Origin: Tenrec ecaudatus
Lineage: Eukaryota; Chordata; Mammalia; Afrosoricida; Tenrecidae
Length of the DNA stretch: 64,000 bases
Direction of reading: 5' to 3'
NCBI RefSeq assembly: GCF_050624435.1
Contig: NC_134547.1
Coordinates: forward strand, 29,560,419 to 29,624,418
The notes under the pieces: model-generated
Seen by the model: the letters and a program-made list of their open reading frames with translations, nothing else
The model's database searches: none
What the model was told of the DNA's origin: nothing
Program-made: the position numbers and the translations under genes
Shown here: piece by piece, positions 21,782 through 32,102 of the stretch
Position numbering within the stretch: position 1 is the stretch's first letter
Layout: each line of letters starts with the position of its first letter

Positions 21782-22147
21782 TGTTAGGTGCTGTCAAGTC
21801 AGTTCCAACCTTATGACCCGATGCACAAGGGAACGAAACCCTGCCCAGGCCCGCGCCATCCTCTCCACCATCACTGTGTGTGAGCCCATTGTTGCAGCCA
21901 CTGTGCCAGTCCTTCTTTCCGAGGGGCTTCGTCTTCTTTGCAGTTAGACCTAGCCATTGCCATGGAGTCGATTCGGACTCAGAGAGATCCTCCAGGAAGG
22001 AGCAGAATGTCCCCTTTGGGTTTCCTGGGCCGTACATCATTACGGGAGCAGAGGCCTCCTCTTGCTCCTGAGGAACAGCTGATGGCTTCGAACTGCTCAT
22101 CTTGTGACTAGCAGCCCAACACATAACTCATTAGGCCGCCAGGGCTC
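21782..22147 (-). mobile_element. RTE tail joined to AfroSINE
   Basis: 21782-21935 is the RTE 3' tail in reverse ('gttaggtgctgtcaagtcag', 'gagcccattgttgcagccac'). 21936-22147 is AfroSINE in reverse ('catggagtcgattcggactc', 'gcagcccaacacataactca', 'ggccgccagggctcc'). The two run in the same direction, giving a SINE-like head with an RTE-derived tail. Confidence 0.7.
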
Positions 22148-22269
22148 CTCACAGTTAGATAAAGACACTTAAACTTGACATCATGACTACTGAGTAAAAC
22201 TCCATCACTTCTCCCCCAGCAGAAAAAAATTCTGAGTGGAAAACTTACCTGCGACTCCCTTATTTAATA

Positions 22270-23145
22270 GATTATTTTTTCCCCACTTGCCCAAACTTTA
22301 TTAAAGAGAAAAAAAAGCAATGATGGGAAATATCGAGAACATAGTCTATTTTCTGGTATTCTTCCTTCAAAAATGTGACATTTGATTTCCAAACAGGTGC
22401 CAGAAGTGTTCCCAAGTGTACTAAGTAGGTGAGAACCCCAAATCCTGAAATGTTCATCTTCCCCCTTTGCCATTCTGTGATCTGTCTTTGGATCCAAAAC
22501 AATCCACTGAGCAGCGACTCTGGTGCCACTGACTTTTGTCTGGAGCTCTCTGGGTTCTTCTGGATGCAACAATTGAAGAATCAGAGCAACTTCATTAGAG
22601 CTGTATCTCCTGGGTCACAACCAAGACTGCTCATCTAAGGCAACAGGCACGCCCTCTTCTGTTCCATGAGCTTGAGCGACCGCATCCTGTGTCAGGTGCT
22701 TCTCATGGCGCTGAATCCGAAGGTGGTTAGCCAAAGTCATTACACCAGCCTTGAAGTCAGGGTTATTTATAGTCAAGTTGATCAGTGGCTCTACATTTTT
22801 AGCGGTAACATCACTTTTGGCATTGTCAGGTACCGTGCCCTTGTGTTTTTCAGCATTTTCAGCATTATCTTCATATTCGAGTCTAACTTCTGGCTAAGCC
22901 AAGAAGCCAGTCAATTGCTTCTTGTCGATCTTGAATTTCGAAAGGACAGTTAACATCTTTGAGATACTTTTCAAAGAACTTGGGCCAATCGTTGCTGTGG
23001 GTGTTTCTTAAGTTCCCTCTGTCTTCAATCTTATACTGTCTGAATTTCTGGTCTTCGAGCCAAACAATAAAACTTCTAAATCCGGCTTCATCTTTGCAGT
23101 TGAAGCCGGCAGGGTTGTGAGAGTCGAGGGCCATCTCTCGTGTGG
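22270..23145 (-). pseudogene. RTRAF: RTRAF (C14orf166/CGI-99/hCLE) processed pseudogene
   Basis: Retrocopy of the RNA transcription, translation and transport factor, which in the cell joins tRNA-ligase and mRNA cap-related complexes. The minus-strand frame at 22883-23134 gives 'HNPAGFNCKDEAGFRSFIVW' and 'DRQEAIDWLLGLA', the conserved N-terminal part. A second frame at 22264-22572 gives 'PEEPRELQTKV' and 'DPKTDHRMAKG', the C-terminal part. There are no introns. An AATAAA signal in reverse lies at 22297-22302. Frameshifts near the start codon, an internal deletion of roughly 15-20 codons in the middle and a stop before the C-terminal part show it is dead. The functional gene encodes about 244 residues. 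Confidence 0.93.
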
Positions 23146-23424
23146 CCGCATGGTCCTGGCTTCCTGCAGGGATCCCCCACGCTGCAGCCAGGAGAGGTGA
23201 GGGGAGAATAGCTTATTCTTTTTCTTTTTCCAAGGGAGAGTGCAAACGCAGTCCCCCACTACCACAAATCATGCAGTCGAGTTCCCACATTTGGGGAAAT
23301 CATAGGGGTCAGCACATCTGGAGTGCAATGGATAAGCCTCGCCCTGGGAAAACCACCTTCGTGATCATGGTATCTCCCCTGCCAGGTACGTATAGAGAAT
23401 AGATTATCCTTAAAACATTTTATG
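23146..23424. other. Unassigned flank of the RTRAF retrocopy
   Basis: May include leftover 5' UTR next to 23145 ('ctgcagggatcccccacgct'). Nothing else recognised. Confidence 0.3.
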
Positions 23425-23935
23425 AGGGGCCGGCCGCAATCCCAACTACGTGGACACCTGCCCCTCCCCCCAGAAGAATTTATCTCAGAGGACAACACTG
23501 AAGCTACAGCTCAGGGAGAGGGACATGTCTGATCAGAGCACACGGGAGCAAATGAAGGGGGAGGAAGAGAGATGGAGCACATCCTGGCCCACCAAGCCTT
23601 GAGGACGATATTCCCACTTAGAGCAGCCAATCCACAGAGAAGACCATATGGACTGGCCCCACTATGCGACACGACATCCTTCACTGACCCATATTCCTAC
23701 TGGAGATGCAGTGTGGGAATTGCGCCCGATCTGATACCAACACACCGAGGCAAAACACTAAGGGCGTGCAACAGAACAAGGGGAACAGAGCAACAAAGTC
23801 CCCAGGGAATACCAAAAATAGACATTGGGGCCAGAGCTTGGCGCCCCATCACACTCGACCGGAAAACACTCCTAAAGGCCAACAAACAGTCCTTGAACTA
23901 ACAAAAAAGAAACCAACATTTTATATATGACCCTT
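23425..23935 (+). mobile_element. L1 3' UTR segment
   Basis: Plus-strand L1 3' UTR: 'gaagctacagctcagggaga', 'catgtctgatcagagcacac', 'tggcccaccaagccttgagg', 'gggaattgcgcccgatctg'. It lacks both the ORF2 end and the terminal AATAAAATG, so it is an internal piece. Confidence 0.8.
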
Positions 23936-24600
23936 TTAGATTGCGGGATGCACTGAGAAAGACACGGCGGTGTTATATCCCTGTAAATAGAACATTTAGG
24001 GCCATGGTGTCTCGTTTTAGAGCTTTCAATGTTCTGTCAAGACTTTAATACCCCGTGAAGGGAGAAAGAGACGGAGGAGTGCGTTAGCTACCACCGGGTG
24101 TATAGGCAGGGAGCCTGGACCTCTGTGTTAAAATGTGAGGACGTGTTCTGAGACTGGTGAAAATAGGTCGCCGGGACACAAGAGGCATTGCCACTGGGCC
24201 AATCTGGGCACAAAGAATGATGAGAGCAATGTATTATAGCACATGGGGGTGGGGGGGAGGATTGTCCCACAGTGATGCTGTCCTTCACACTCCCATAAAA
24301 ACATAAAGCCCATTAATAAATATAGAAGGAATGGGAAAACTGGAAAATCGCTTTTTGCAATAAAATTTCCCATTGTTGAAGTAGGATATTCATGCTTTCT
24401 CAAAGTGTGATCCTCACAGATGACTTATCACTTAAAAACCGAGAAGAAAACTTTATAATAAAGTAGTCTGGCAGATAACCAATTGGCAAGACTTCAACAC
24501 CAATAATGGTACCACCTGACACCATAACCCTCCCGATCAGCACAACCTTCCCTTGAACTGTTCCTGCCGACCACACCTAACCCGATGCTTTGATGATAGG
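23936..24600. other. Unassigned stretch
   Basis: A-rich in places and contains a G run at 24246-24257. No repeat or gene recognised. Confidence 0.3.
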
Positions 24601-24962
24601 CACAGTGACTGCAGCAAGCAACCCGAAGTAACAACACCTGTGAGGACGGCACAGGACCGGGCGGCGTTTTGTTCTGTCGAACCCAGGGTCCTTGAGAGCT
24701 GGCCTGGCCTTGATAACTCCGACCAACAACAATAAATCGTGAGGCGGTGTCTGAGTGGTGCAAATGATGCCTGTGCTAGACTGCTAACCCAGAGGCTGGA
24801 GATGTGAATCCCCTCCGAGGCGCCTTGGAAGAAAGGCCTGGCAATATGTTCCCCAAACCAGCCACTTAATTAATAGCCTATGGCATTTAGTTCCGCTTTG
24901 ACACCAACGGGGTCACCATGAGACAAAGTTGACTCAATGGCACTTGGTGAAAACATGAGGAA
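24601..24962 (+). mobile_element. RTE tail followed by AfroSINE variant
   Basis: 24601-24736 is an RTE-type tail ('gaggacggcacaggaccggg', 'cggcgttttgttctgtcg', ending 'ccaacaacaataaat'). 24742-24962 is an AfroSINE variant: tRNA-like head 'gtgtctgagtggtgcaaatg', then 'gaagaaaggcctggcaatat' and 'ggggtcaccatgagac'. Confidence 0.65.
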
Positions 24963-25104
24963 CCCCCTGGAAACCCCAACTTTGGCAACCTGCACACAGC
25001 AGGCCTGCATTCTTCAAGACTGGCAGTGCTCAGACCGAAAGAGGCGGAGGAGCTGTTCTCGATTCACGGAGACAAAAGAGACAGAATGTGAACACAGGCT
25101 GGTT

Positions 25105-25320
25105 ACTACTTCATCGCCACTGCCATCAGGTCCATTCTAAGTCACGGTGGCCCTAGAGGACAGAGGAGAAGTCCCCGAGGGTCCCCGAGGTGGTGTCCCC
25201 TCACAGAAGCAGTCAGCCTCGGCTTTCTCCCGGGGAGCTCCTGGGCGAGTCGAGCTGTACTTGCTGGCCCAACGCGAAGCCCACAACACTGCCAGGTCGC
25301 CTTTATCAGCGGGCAGTAAA
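25105..25320 (-). mobile_element. AfroSINE
   Basis: 'catcgccactgccatcaggt', 'ctcggctttctcccggggag' and 'gcccaacgcgaagcccaca' follow AfroSINE in reverse. A short doubling of 'gtccccgag' occurs near 25170. Confidence 0.6.
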
Positions 25321-25717
25321 GTAAAATGTCTGAATGCAATAAAGTGTGGTTATATATGGAATGCCTTTGCCTCGAGGAGCTGTATTTTGAAATATTTAGG
25401 TTATGTGTTAGTGCCAATATCGACAACTACTTCTCAGATAACTTGTTTTCATACAGAGTGTGTGAGCAGGCCTGCTTGTGGTATATAAAGGGTGTATAAA
25501 ACAATATTAACAAATAGGGGTTCCAGGAGGATACAGGACTGTTCTTTATGGCCTTCTCTCAATGTTTCTGGCTAAAATCAAAGATCAAATTACTGTGATC
25601 CAATTTCTCCATACAAATATCTTAGATAGGTTTTAAGTACAAAGAAAATAATTTAGGTATAGTTATATTTTTAAGTAATATTATTACACTGTCTTATGTT
25701 TTTCTTGTGTTCACAAC
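25321..25717. other. Unassigned AT-rich stretch
   Basis: No feature recognised. Confidence 0.3.
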
Positions 25718-26240
25718 CAATGTTGATGGAAACAGCAGTCAAGAGATTAAAAGATGAGCTGCATGAGGTAATTCTGCTGCACAAGACCTCATTAGAATAT
25801 TGAAAAATGAGGATGTTACTTTGAGGACTAAGGTGTACCTGACTCAAGCCATGGTATTTTCCATTGCCTCCTATGCATGTGAAAATTGGATATTGAATAA
25901 AGAAGACTGGAGAAGAATTGTTCCATTTGAATTGTGGTGCTGGAGAAGAATATTGAAAACACCATGGGCTGCTAAAAGGACAACCTGATCTGTAGTGGAA
26001 GAAGTTGCTTAGAGGCAGGGAGGGCCAGAGTGCTCCTTAGAGGCAAGGATGAGGAAACTTCATCGTACATACTACAGACATGTGGTCAGGTGAGACTAGA
26101 CCCTGGAGGACATCATGTTTGGTGAAACAAAGCGGCAACAAAAAGAGGAAGGCCCTCAGCAGATGGATTGACACCGTGGCTGCAACAGTGGGCTCAAGCC
26201 TAAGAACAATTGTGAGGATGGTAGAGGACCACACAGACAA
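25718..26240 (+). mobile_element. RTE LINE, 5'-truncated C-terminal part
   Basis: Begins 'ccaatgttgatggaaacagc' and runs to the tail 'agaacaattgtgaggatgg'. The 25800-25988 frame reads 'VTLRTKVYLTQAMVFSIASY' and 'FELWCWRRILKTPW', the conserved C-terminal region of RTE/BovB polymerases after the RT domain. The RT and endonuclease are absent. Confidence 0.85.
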
Positions 26241-26770
26241 CCTCATCTTTCTACAGAGGAGTGACTGGGGGGCTTGAACCTCAGGTCTTTCGGTTAACAG
26301 TCCAACACCAAACTCACAGCATCACCAGAGCGCTTTATTTGTGATCCGGATACCCCCAGGACCTGAGCTGCCATCTCAAGATTTAGTTGCCTATTGGATC
26401 TTTCAAATCCACGCCTAAAATTAGACTCCTTATCTCTCCAAACTTGATGGGGCACATCAGAGGCTCCATTCTCTCCTTCACCGTCCCCCAACCCCTAAAT
26501 ACTCCATCATTTCAAAGCAGTTCCCTCCCACTTTGCTCTTCGTCTTGGCCCTCTCCAGTTGGACTTTCATGTCAGCCCCACAAGGACCCGTGTACTTCCT
26601 TCCTGCGTTCCAAAACCCAAACCAAACTCCCTGCCATCCCGTCGATGCGACTCACAGGAGCTACATAGGACCAGGTAAAGCTGCCCATGAGTTCCCGAGA
26701 CTGTAACTCTTTACAGCAATAGAGAGCCCCAATAAGCCACTGGTGCGGAATGCCACACTTCTGCTTTGCA
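26241..26770 (-). mobile_element. Two AfroSINE fragments with unassigned DNA between
   Basis: 26241-26335 has 'ggtctttcggttaacagtcc' and 'cagcatcaccagagcgc'. 26620-26770 has 'ctccctgccatcccgtcgat' and 'gcgactcacaggagctacat'. Both are AfroSINE in reverse. 26340-26615 is not identified. Confidence 0.55.
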
Positions 26771-27479
26771 CTCTTGAATTTCTTGCCACAAAATCATTAA
26801 CTGTTGCATTCCAAAATGGCAGTGAACTTCAAGAAATTGTATGGTTTTATCATTCATTTCTTAGTTTTTTTAATTGATTGAGTCACTCCGTTATTGCTGA
26901 CAGAGCAATGGGCACAGAACAGAATGTGGAGTCCCAACTCTCCATTTGACTACAGAAAACTTGTCGTTAACTTTGAGACGGGTGCTTTACCGAACTTTTT
27001 GTATTTTAAAGAAAATTTAATCAACCAGGTCCATCAGAAGCCACCTGCTGAATTCTATCTTGAAACCGAGATGGTCTCTGTCTCTTTTGGTGTGTGAGGA
27101 ACCCGCTTCAATTACTGACAGCCTGAGATGCGTGCGGTTCTGTAAACTGCCCTCCTCTTGCTGTCACTTGGGTTTCAAAGTTGACATTTAGAATTTCCTG
27201 GGAGAAAACTTTAGCCTGAAATAATTTTAAGTAAACACAGAGACCAAGAACCATACAATCTGCTATCACTGACATAATGGGTGATAGAGGAAGAGGAGGA
27301 AGTTTGTATGTTGAAGGCCCTCTGAATCTGGGGACCATGGACCTACAACTGGCACCAGCCTGCCGAGCCATGTGGCACCTTGGACAGGACTTGACAGCCT
27401 GAAAGATGGAGGGTCTGCGCAGGTGGGTTATGAGACCTAGACAAGGGAGAAAGGGCTGCTCGAAAGAGATTGATTTGGT
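26771..27479. other. Unassigned stretch
   Basis: No named repeat or gene found. 27330-27470 may be a diverged part of the L1 3' UTR leading into the tail at 27480, but this is not certain. Confidence 0.3.
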
Positions 27480-27585
27480 GGCCTTGGCACATGTATGTAT
27501 TTATGGATTGTAATAAGAGTTGTAAAAGCCCCCAATAAAATGATTTGAGAGAAAGAGAGAGAGAGGGAGAGAGAGAGAGACTGAT
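27480..27585 (+). mobile_element. L1 3' terminus with GA-rich microsatellite
   Basis: 'ggattgtaataagagttgta' then 'aaagcccccaataaaatgat' is the L1 3' end. The poly(A) has been replaced by a (GA)n run at 27548-27580. Confidence 0.7.
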
Positions 27586-27949
27586 TTGGAAGATCCACTT
27601 GTAGTTTAGTGTTCGAGTTTGGATAAGGAAGGGGGTGTGGCCAGGAAGCAAGAGAAGGCAGGGAAGGCCGGGAGATAGAGGCACAGTGGACCGATGTCAG
27701 CATCCAGAGTCAGGAGGCGCTGTTTAGGGAGTGGATGTTAGGTTTTAAAACTGAAGGTGGAATAATCAGTTGATGAGAGTTCATGGTAGGAGACAGACTT
27801 CATCAAGAGAGAGAAAAGCAGTTGAGACTTGCCAAGGATGAACAATACTTACCAAGCAGAAAGCATATTTGATATGTCCCCATCAGTTGAATTGTTCTAA
27901 TGCAATAAAAGAGTTGAGATCTTTTTAGAAACTAGCTAATTGTACTGAT

Positions 27950-28085
27950 GGCTCTATGGATCAGGGACTGTGCTGTGTGTTCTCCTGGCAGGCGTCTTTT
28001 AATTCTATCAAAGTCCCGTTTTACAGATGAGGCAATGGAGTCTTCAGCCAGCATTCAAAGGAGTTGAACTTGAGCTTGAGGTTTT
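27950..28085 (+). mobile_element. MIR SINE
   Basis: 'cagggactgtgctgtgtg', then 'cccgttttacagatgaggca' with 'atggagtc', follow the MIR core order (ancient mammalian tRNA-derived SINE). Confidence 0.65.
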
Positions 28086-28529
28086 AATAGCTATTCTCAA
28101 CCCAGCTCACCATGGCTGATCTGTCACTGCCACCTGTGCAGATGATTTGGTGCTTTCGACAGTTCTGTCATGTGTTTGACAATGAAATGTGAGTTTGAAA
28201 GATTCAATGATTAATTTGGGTGGCAGCTTGAGCTCTGGTCCCTACTGTTGCCTTTGTCTCAGGTATTTGGGTTCGGGGAGGTGAGAATGTGAAGCAAGTA
28301 AGGGTATGTTCTATAAATAAGATTCTAGACATTTTTTGCTAAAAACTAGGTGACATAGCATCCCTGCATCCACGAGGAGCTTATGATTAAAGTCCCAAGA
28401 AATTAACTCTTGCTAGGAAGCTGGTAGCCACATCTGTGGGGGGTTTTCCCTCCTCAATGTTAATGTGCAGTCAGCCCCAACCCAGGGAAACTGTGACGAT
28501 CAACCAGACACTCCTGGGTAAGGGTAGGT

Positions 28530-29054
28530 GTGTTAGTCTGGGTAGACTAGAGATACAAATCCATGGACACACATATGCGTATAAGAAAGAGATCTATATA
28601 CAAGAGCAATTGAACATTGAGAAAACATCCCAGCCCAGTCCAGATCAAATCCATAAGTTCGATATTAGCCCATATGTCCGATACCAATCTATAAAGTCCT
28701 CTTCAGACTCACAAAACACATGCAATGAAGTCAAATGCAGGACAATCACAAGCCAGTGGGTAGAAAGTCTTTGGGTCCAGTAGTTTTGTAAGCATCTCAG
28801 TGCTGGCAGGGATCTCTCTGTGGCTTCTCCGGCTTCAGAGATCTGGTTGCATCCATGTGGCTTATCTTCTGTAATGTCTCCCAGGGAGTAGCAGAGAGAG
28901 AGAGAGGTGTCTTCCGCCTCCAAGGAGAAAGTCCCAGATTTCCCAGAAGGCCATGCCCACAGAAGTCTCATTGGCTATCTCCAGATTGACAGCCTAGACT
29001 CCACCCCTCCATTCTTAATCCTTAAACTGACACCAGATTAGGTGACTCCCACAG
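28530..29054 (+). repeat. R1 repeat, full-length copy (525 bp)
   Basis: Best reference copy of a family seen seven times in the window. It starts 'gtgttagtctgggtagacta', contains 'cagcccagtccagatcaaat', 'gtccgataccaatctataaa', 'cagtgggtagaaagtctttg' and 'ccccgg'-free GA-rich sequence near 28885, and ends 'gacaccagattaggtgactc' then 'ccacag'. No coding frame, tRNA boxes, TG/CA LTR termini or inverted ends were found. Its class is unresolved. Confidence 0.75.
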
Positions 29055-29343
29055 TAGGGGTGGCAGCGATTCTATCAATTGGGTTGCAGCCTGAGGCCAC
29101 TTCCTTGGTGTCCTAACCCTTTTTGTGTGAGAGCGACTGAGCAGAGTTGAATCCTATTTTGCCCTGCAACTTCTGCCAGAGCTACACCTGGTGTATGGTT
29201 CTTTGATCTGTTGCTTCACCCTTCAGTCCCAGGAGCCTTCAATGGGCTACAGATGGTGGATTCATTTGGCTGATTTCAGACCTCTGCATCCACCAACCTG
29301 TGCTCCCTGCTGTCTCTGCTCCATCATCTTACTTTCTGTGTAC

Positions 29344-30207
29344 TGTGGGGGAGGGGTCCAGCCCCCCTACCACTACTCTCGGGTTCGATAGGCACAATTA
29401 TAGGGTTGAGCTATATATAAATATTATATTAAAGTCATTGAGAGCATGAGAGATCAAAGAGAGACTGAAATAATGGAGTCAGACACATTTCATAGTAGCA
29501 TACTCACCCCAGCCCTGCTTGGTGGACCACGTGGAGAGAGGGGGAGGGGAAGGAGGACAAAGGGAAAGGGAACAGGGGAGCGAGGACTGCAGAGGAGAGG
29601 GGGAACCAACTAGAGGCCAAGGGGGGAGCACGAGAGAACTCTTTATTGCTAACCCAGGCCTATATGTTTTAGGGGGGAGTGCAAGCCCCCCAATTACAGG
29701 TAGAGACATAGGTCACAGGAAGGGATTGTACTATAGGCAACACAGTAATGGGAGGGGGACAATCTAGGGGTATACACACAATAGGAAGAGGAGGTTCTGG
29801 GGGTATACATGTGGCAAGATGGGCAGATCCTAGATTCAGGATGGCAACCTAGTTTTGGATGTCACTGGCTGGGTTGACCTGTTCCCTGGCTCAACTATAG
29901 AGACCATTATCAGTAGGGTGTGAACGCCACCTACAGGAACCAAATCATGACTGCAAGCTTTTAGGGAGAAGTAGCCCATTGTCCTTAACAGCAGGGAGCA
30001 GGCCTACCCCCTCCCCCACCCACCTGGTGGGACTAGACAGTAGTCTGGCAGCTGATTGCTTTTAGGGAAGTAACTTGACAATTATTTACCATTAGCTGCA
30101 AGCAGTGTCCTATTTGGGAGACGACTTGGGAGAAATCTTTCTGTTTCCCACACCGTGCCAGCTTCCACAAGTGAGGAGAAGCCGGATTGGATTGACCTCG
30201 TTCTACA
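29344..30207 (-). mobile_element. Solo LTR, family A (endogenous retrovirus)
   Basis: On the minus strand it runs from 'tgtagaacgaggtc' through 'ggacaatgggctacttctcc' and 'tcacaccctactgataatgg' to a CA end beside a C-rich stretch. Poly(A) signal AATAAAG (reverse) lies at 29641-29647, with a TATA-like 'acatatag' just upstream in sense. The same order occurs at 39560-40363. No gag, pol or env remains. Clear target duplications were not found. Confidence 0.75.
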
Positions 30208-30394
30208 ACTGTGAGAGCCATTTCTTGACATATACAAGGAGCACGGGTTTTGCTTCTTGAGAGAACTCAACGTAACACAGAAACGATGTGCAAATTGGAG
30301 CCAACTGCCGCTAGGTCCTGTGCCATCACCACCCTCCCTTGTGGATCAACAGGGCTTTCTTTGGCTGAATGTTGGTGTAAAGCCAAATCGCCTC

Positions 30395-30818
30395 CATGGC
30401 AGGCTCCGCAACCTCGGGTAGGCCTTGGTTTCGGTTTTTCACCTGCAGTACAGAGCTGAAAAATCCCGGAGACTGAGGCCAGCCAACCTGGGAACGACAC
30501 GGCGGGCCAAACCGCCAATGAGAAGCCGACATAGCCAGCGCGGGAACAACACAAAGGGCCAAACTGCCAAGCCACCACGAACAAGCCAATCAGCGGAAAG
30601 CGGGAGGGGCGGGCTGGGGCGCCCTGGGGACGTAAACCCTGTGTATATAAACGGCACCGTTCTCTTTGTTCGGGGCTCTTGTCCTGGACAGTGCGCATGG
30701 TTGAGTACCTGAGGACTTGAGCCCTGGCTTAAGCTAGTACAAATAAAACCTCTTTTGTTACTGTAGCCTTGTGTCAGATCTCCTTCCACTGTTGGGGTAA
30801 GCGCCCCCGGCCCCTACA
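30395..30818 (+). mobile_element. Solo LTR, family B (gammaretrovirus-like layout)
   Basis: Has U3-R-U5 signals in order: two CCAAT boxes (30511, 30584), TATATAA at 30644-30650, AATAAA at 30742-30747 and a CA terminus at 30818 ('ggcccctaca'). GC-rich U3. The start is not fixed; a TG at 30368 is an alternative. Solo, no viral genes. ERV class I is inferred from the layout only. Confidence 0.65.
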
Positions 30819-30834
30819 TTTGAAGTAGATCTCC

Positions 30835-30990
30835 AGGCTTTTTTTAGTCTGTCTTAGTCTAGAAGGGCCCCTGAAACCTGTTCAGCATGATAGCAACATG
30901 CGAGTTACCACTGACAGACAGTACTTGAAGTGCATTGGCCAGGAATCAAATCCGGGGCTCCTGCTAGGAAGGTGAGGATTCGGCCATTTT
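30835..30990 (-). mobile_element. AfroSINE variant
   Basis: 'cctgaaacctgttcagcatg', 'atagcaacatgcgagttacc', 'actgacagacagtacttgaa' and 'ggaatcaaatccgg' form the reverse of an afrotherian tRNA-SINE whose head contains the B box. Its left part is copied at 31970. Confidence 0.7.
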
Positions 30991-31053
30991 CTCTCCAGTA
31001 GGGCACGCAGATTAAGAAATTACACATAAAGTCACTAGAGAACTTTATAGTCT
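30925..31053. repeat. Local duplication, source-side copy
   Basis: 129 bp from 'ttgaagtgcattggccagga' to 'gagaactttatagtct'. It spans the end of the AfroSINE and unique flank. The second copy is at 31970-32097, differing at only a few sites (about 97% identical). Confidence 0.85.
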
Positions 31054-31304
31054 TTTAATATCTAAAAATTCAAATAAGCGTGTCTGTGTTTCAGGAGTAT
31101 GAAAAACGAATCTGAGAATAATTATCATATAATGTGATCCTAGGGGCAGGAACTGGGGGTTACTAATGAAGTGGGGGCATGGACCATTAACAGATTCCAT
31201 CAGTCAGATATTGATCCCATCAGCTTCTCAGAGTGACTTCACCGAGGACCCCTTGAAGGTCTGAGAGGGGCTAGGCTGCCTCTAAAGGCTGTCGTGTATG
31301 CATG

Positions 31305-31440
31305 TCTTGGGCTGTGAGCCACGGGTTAGTAGTTGAGGACCACCAGCCCCTTCTCAGGAGGTGAAAGAGGAGGCTCTCTACTCCCATGAAGATTTACAGT
31401 CTCACCATGAGTTGGAATTGACTCGATGGCTATAAGAGCA
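31305..31440 (+). mobile_element. AfroSINE, internally deleted
   Basis: 'ggttagtagttgaggaccac', 'ggctctctactcccatgaag', 'atttacagtctcaccatgag' and 'ttggaattgactcgatggc' follow AfroSINE in plus orientation, with part of the middle missing. Confidence 0.7.
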
Positions 31441-31730
31441 AGAAAGGGCAAAGTGATTTCTTGGAGTCTTCAAAGAAAACTCTTGTTTGAATTCAGCCCC
31501 TTGAAAAAATCTCTAGAGGAAAACACTGTGCCTGGCAGGGACAACAGGAGGGGAGGGGGCCTGGAACTATGATTGCGTGGGACATCCAGGAATAGGGGTG
31601 GGGGCCACTTCTAATAGGGCATTAATAAAGCTCCGGGTAAATAACTGAGTGCACAGATTCAGTTGAATTCACTTTATAGAATCTTGCCTTGCCTATTATT
31701 CTAGTGGGGAAAGATTCCAAATTCAAACAT
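31441..31730. other. Mostly unassigned stretch
   Basis: 31700-31730 begins a short dispersed sequence that continues after the L1 at 33998 and resembles 43150-43262. Nothing recognised in the rest. Confidence 0.35.
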
Positions 31731-31969
31731 TCGATTGAGACCCTTCAAAAATTTTTATTATTATTTTTAATCGTTTTATTAGGGGGTCATACAACTCTTC
31801 ACAATCCATACAGACATCAATTGTGTAAAGCGCATTTGTACATTCATTGCCCTCATCATTCTTAAAACATTTGCTCTCCACTTAAGACCCTGGCATCAGC
31901 TCCTCATTTTTTCCCCTCCCTGCTCCCCACTCCCTCATGAACCCTTGATAATTTATAAATTATTATAAA

Positions 31970-32097
31970 TTGAAGTGCATTGGCCAGGAATCAAATCCGG
32001 GACTCCTGCTAGGAAGGTGAGGATTCGGCCATTTTCTCTCCAGTAGGGCACACAGATTAAGAAATTAGACATAAAGTCACTAGAGAACTTTATGTCT
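31970..32097. repeat. Copied segment inside the L1 tail
   Basis: Second copy of 30925-31053. It interrupts L1 between 'aatttataaattattat' and 'tttttgtcatttcttgccc', where other copies read straight through ('attattattttgtcat' at 36337). Confidence 0.85.
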
Positions 32098-32102
32098 AAT
32101 TT
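32062..32102. repeat. Perfect 16-bp hairpin at end of the copied segment
   Basis: Arms 'aaattagacataaagt' and 'actttatgtctaattt' are exact reverse complements with a 9-base loop. The source copy at about 31017-31055 has only an imperfect version. Confidence 0.9.
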
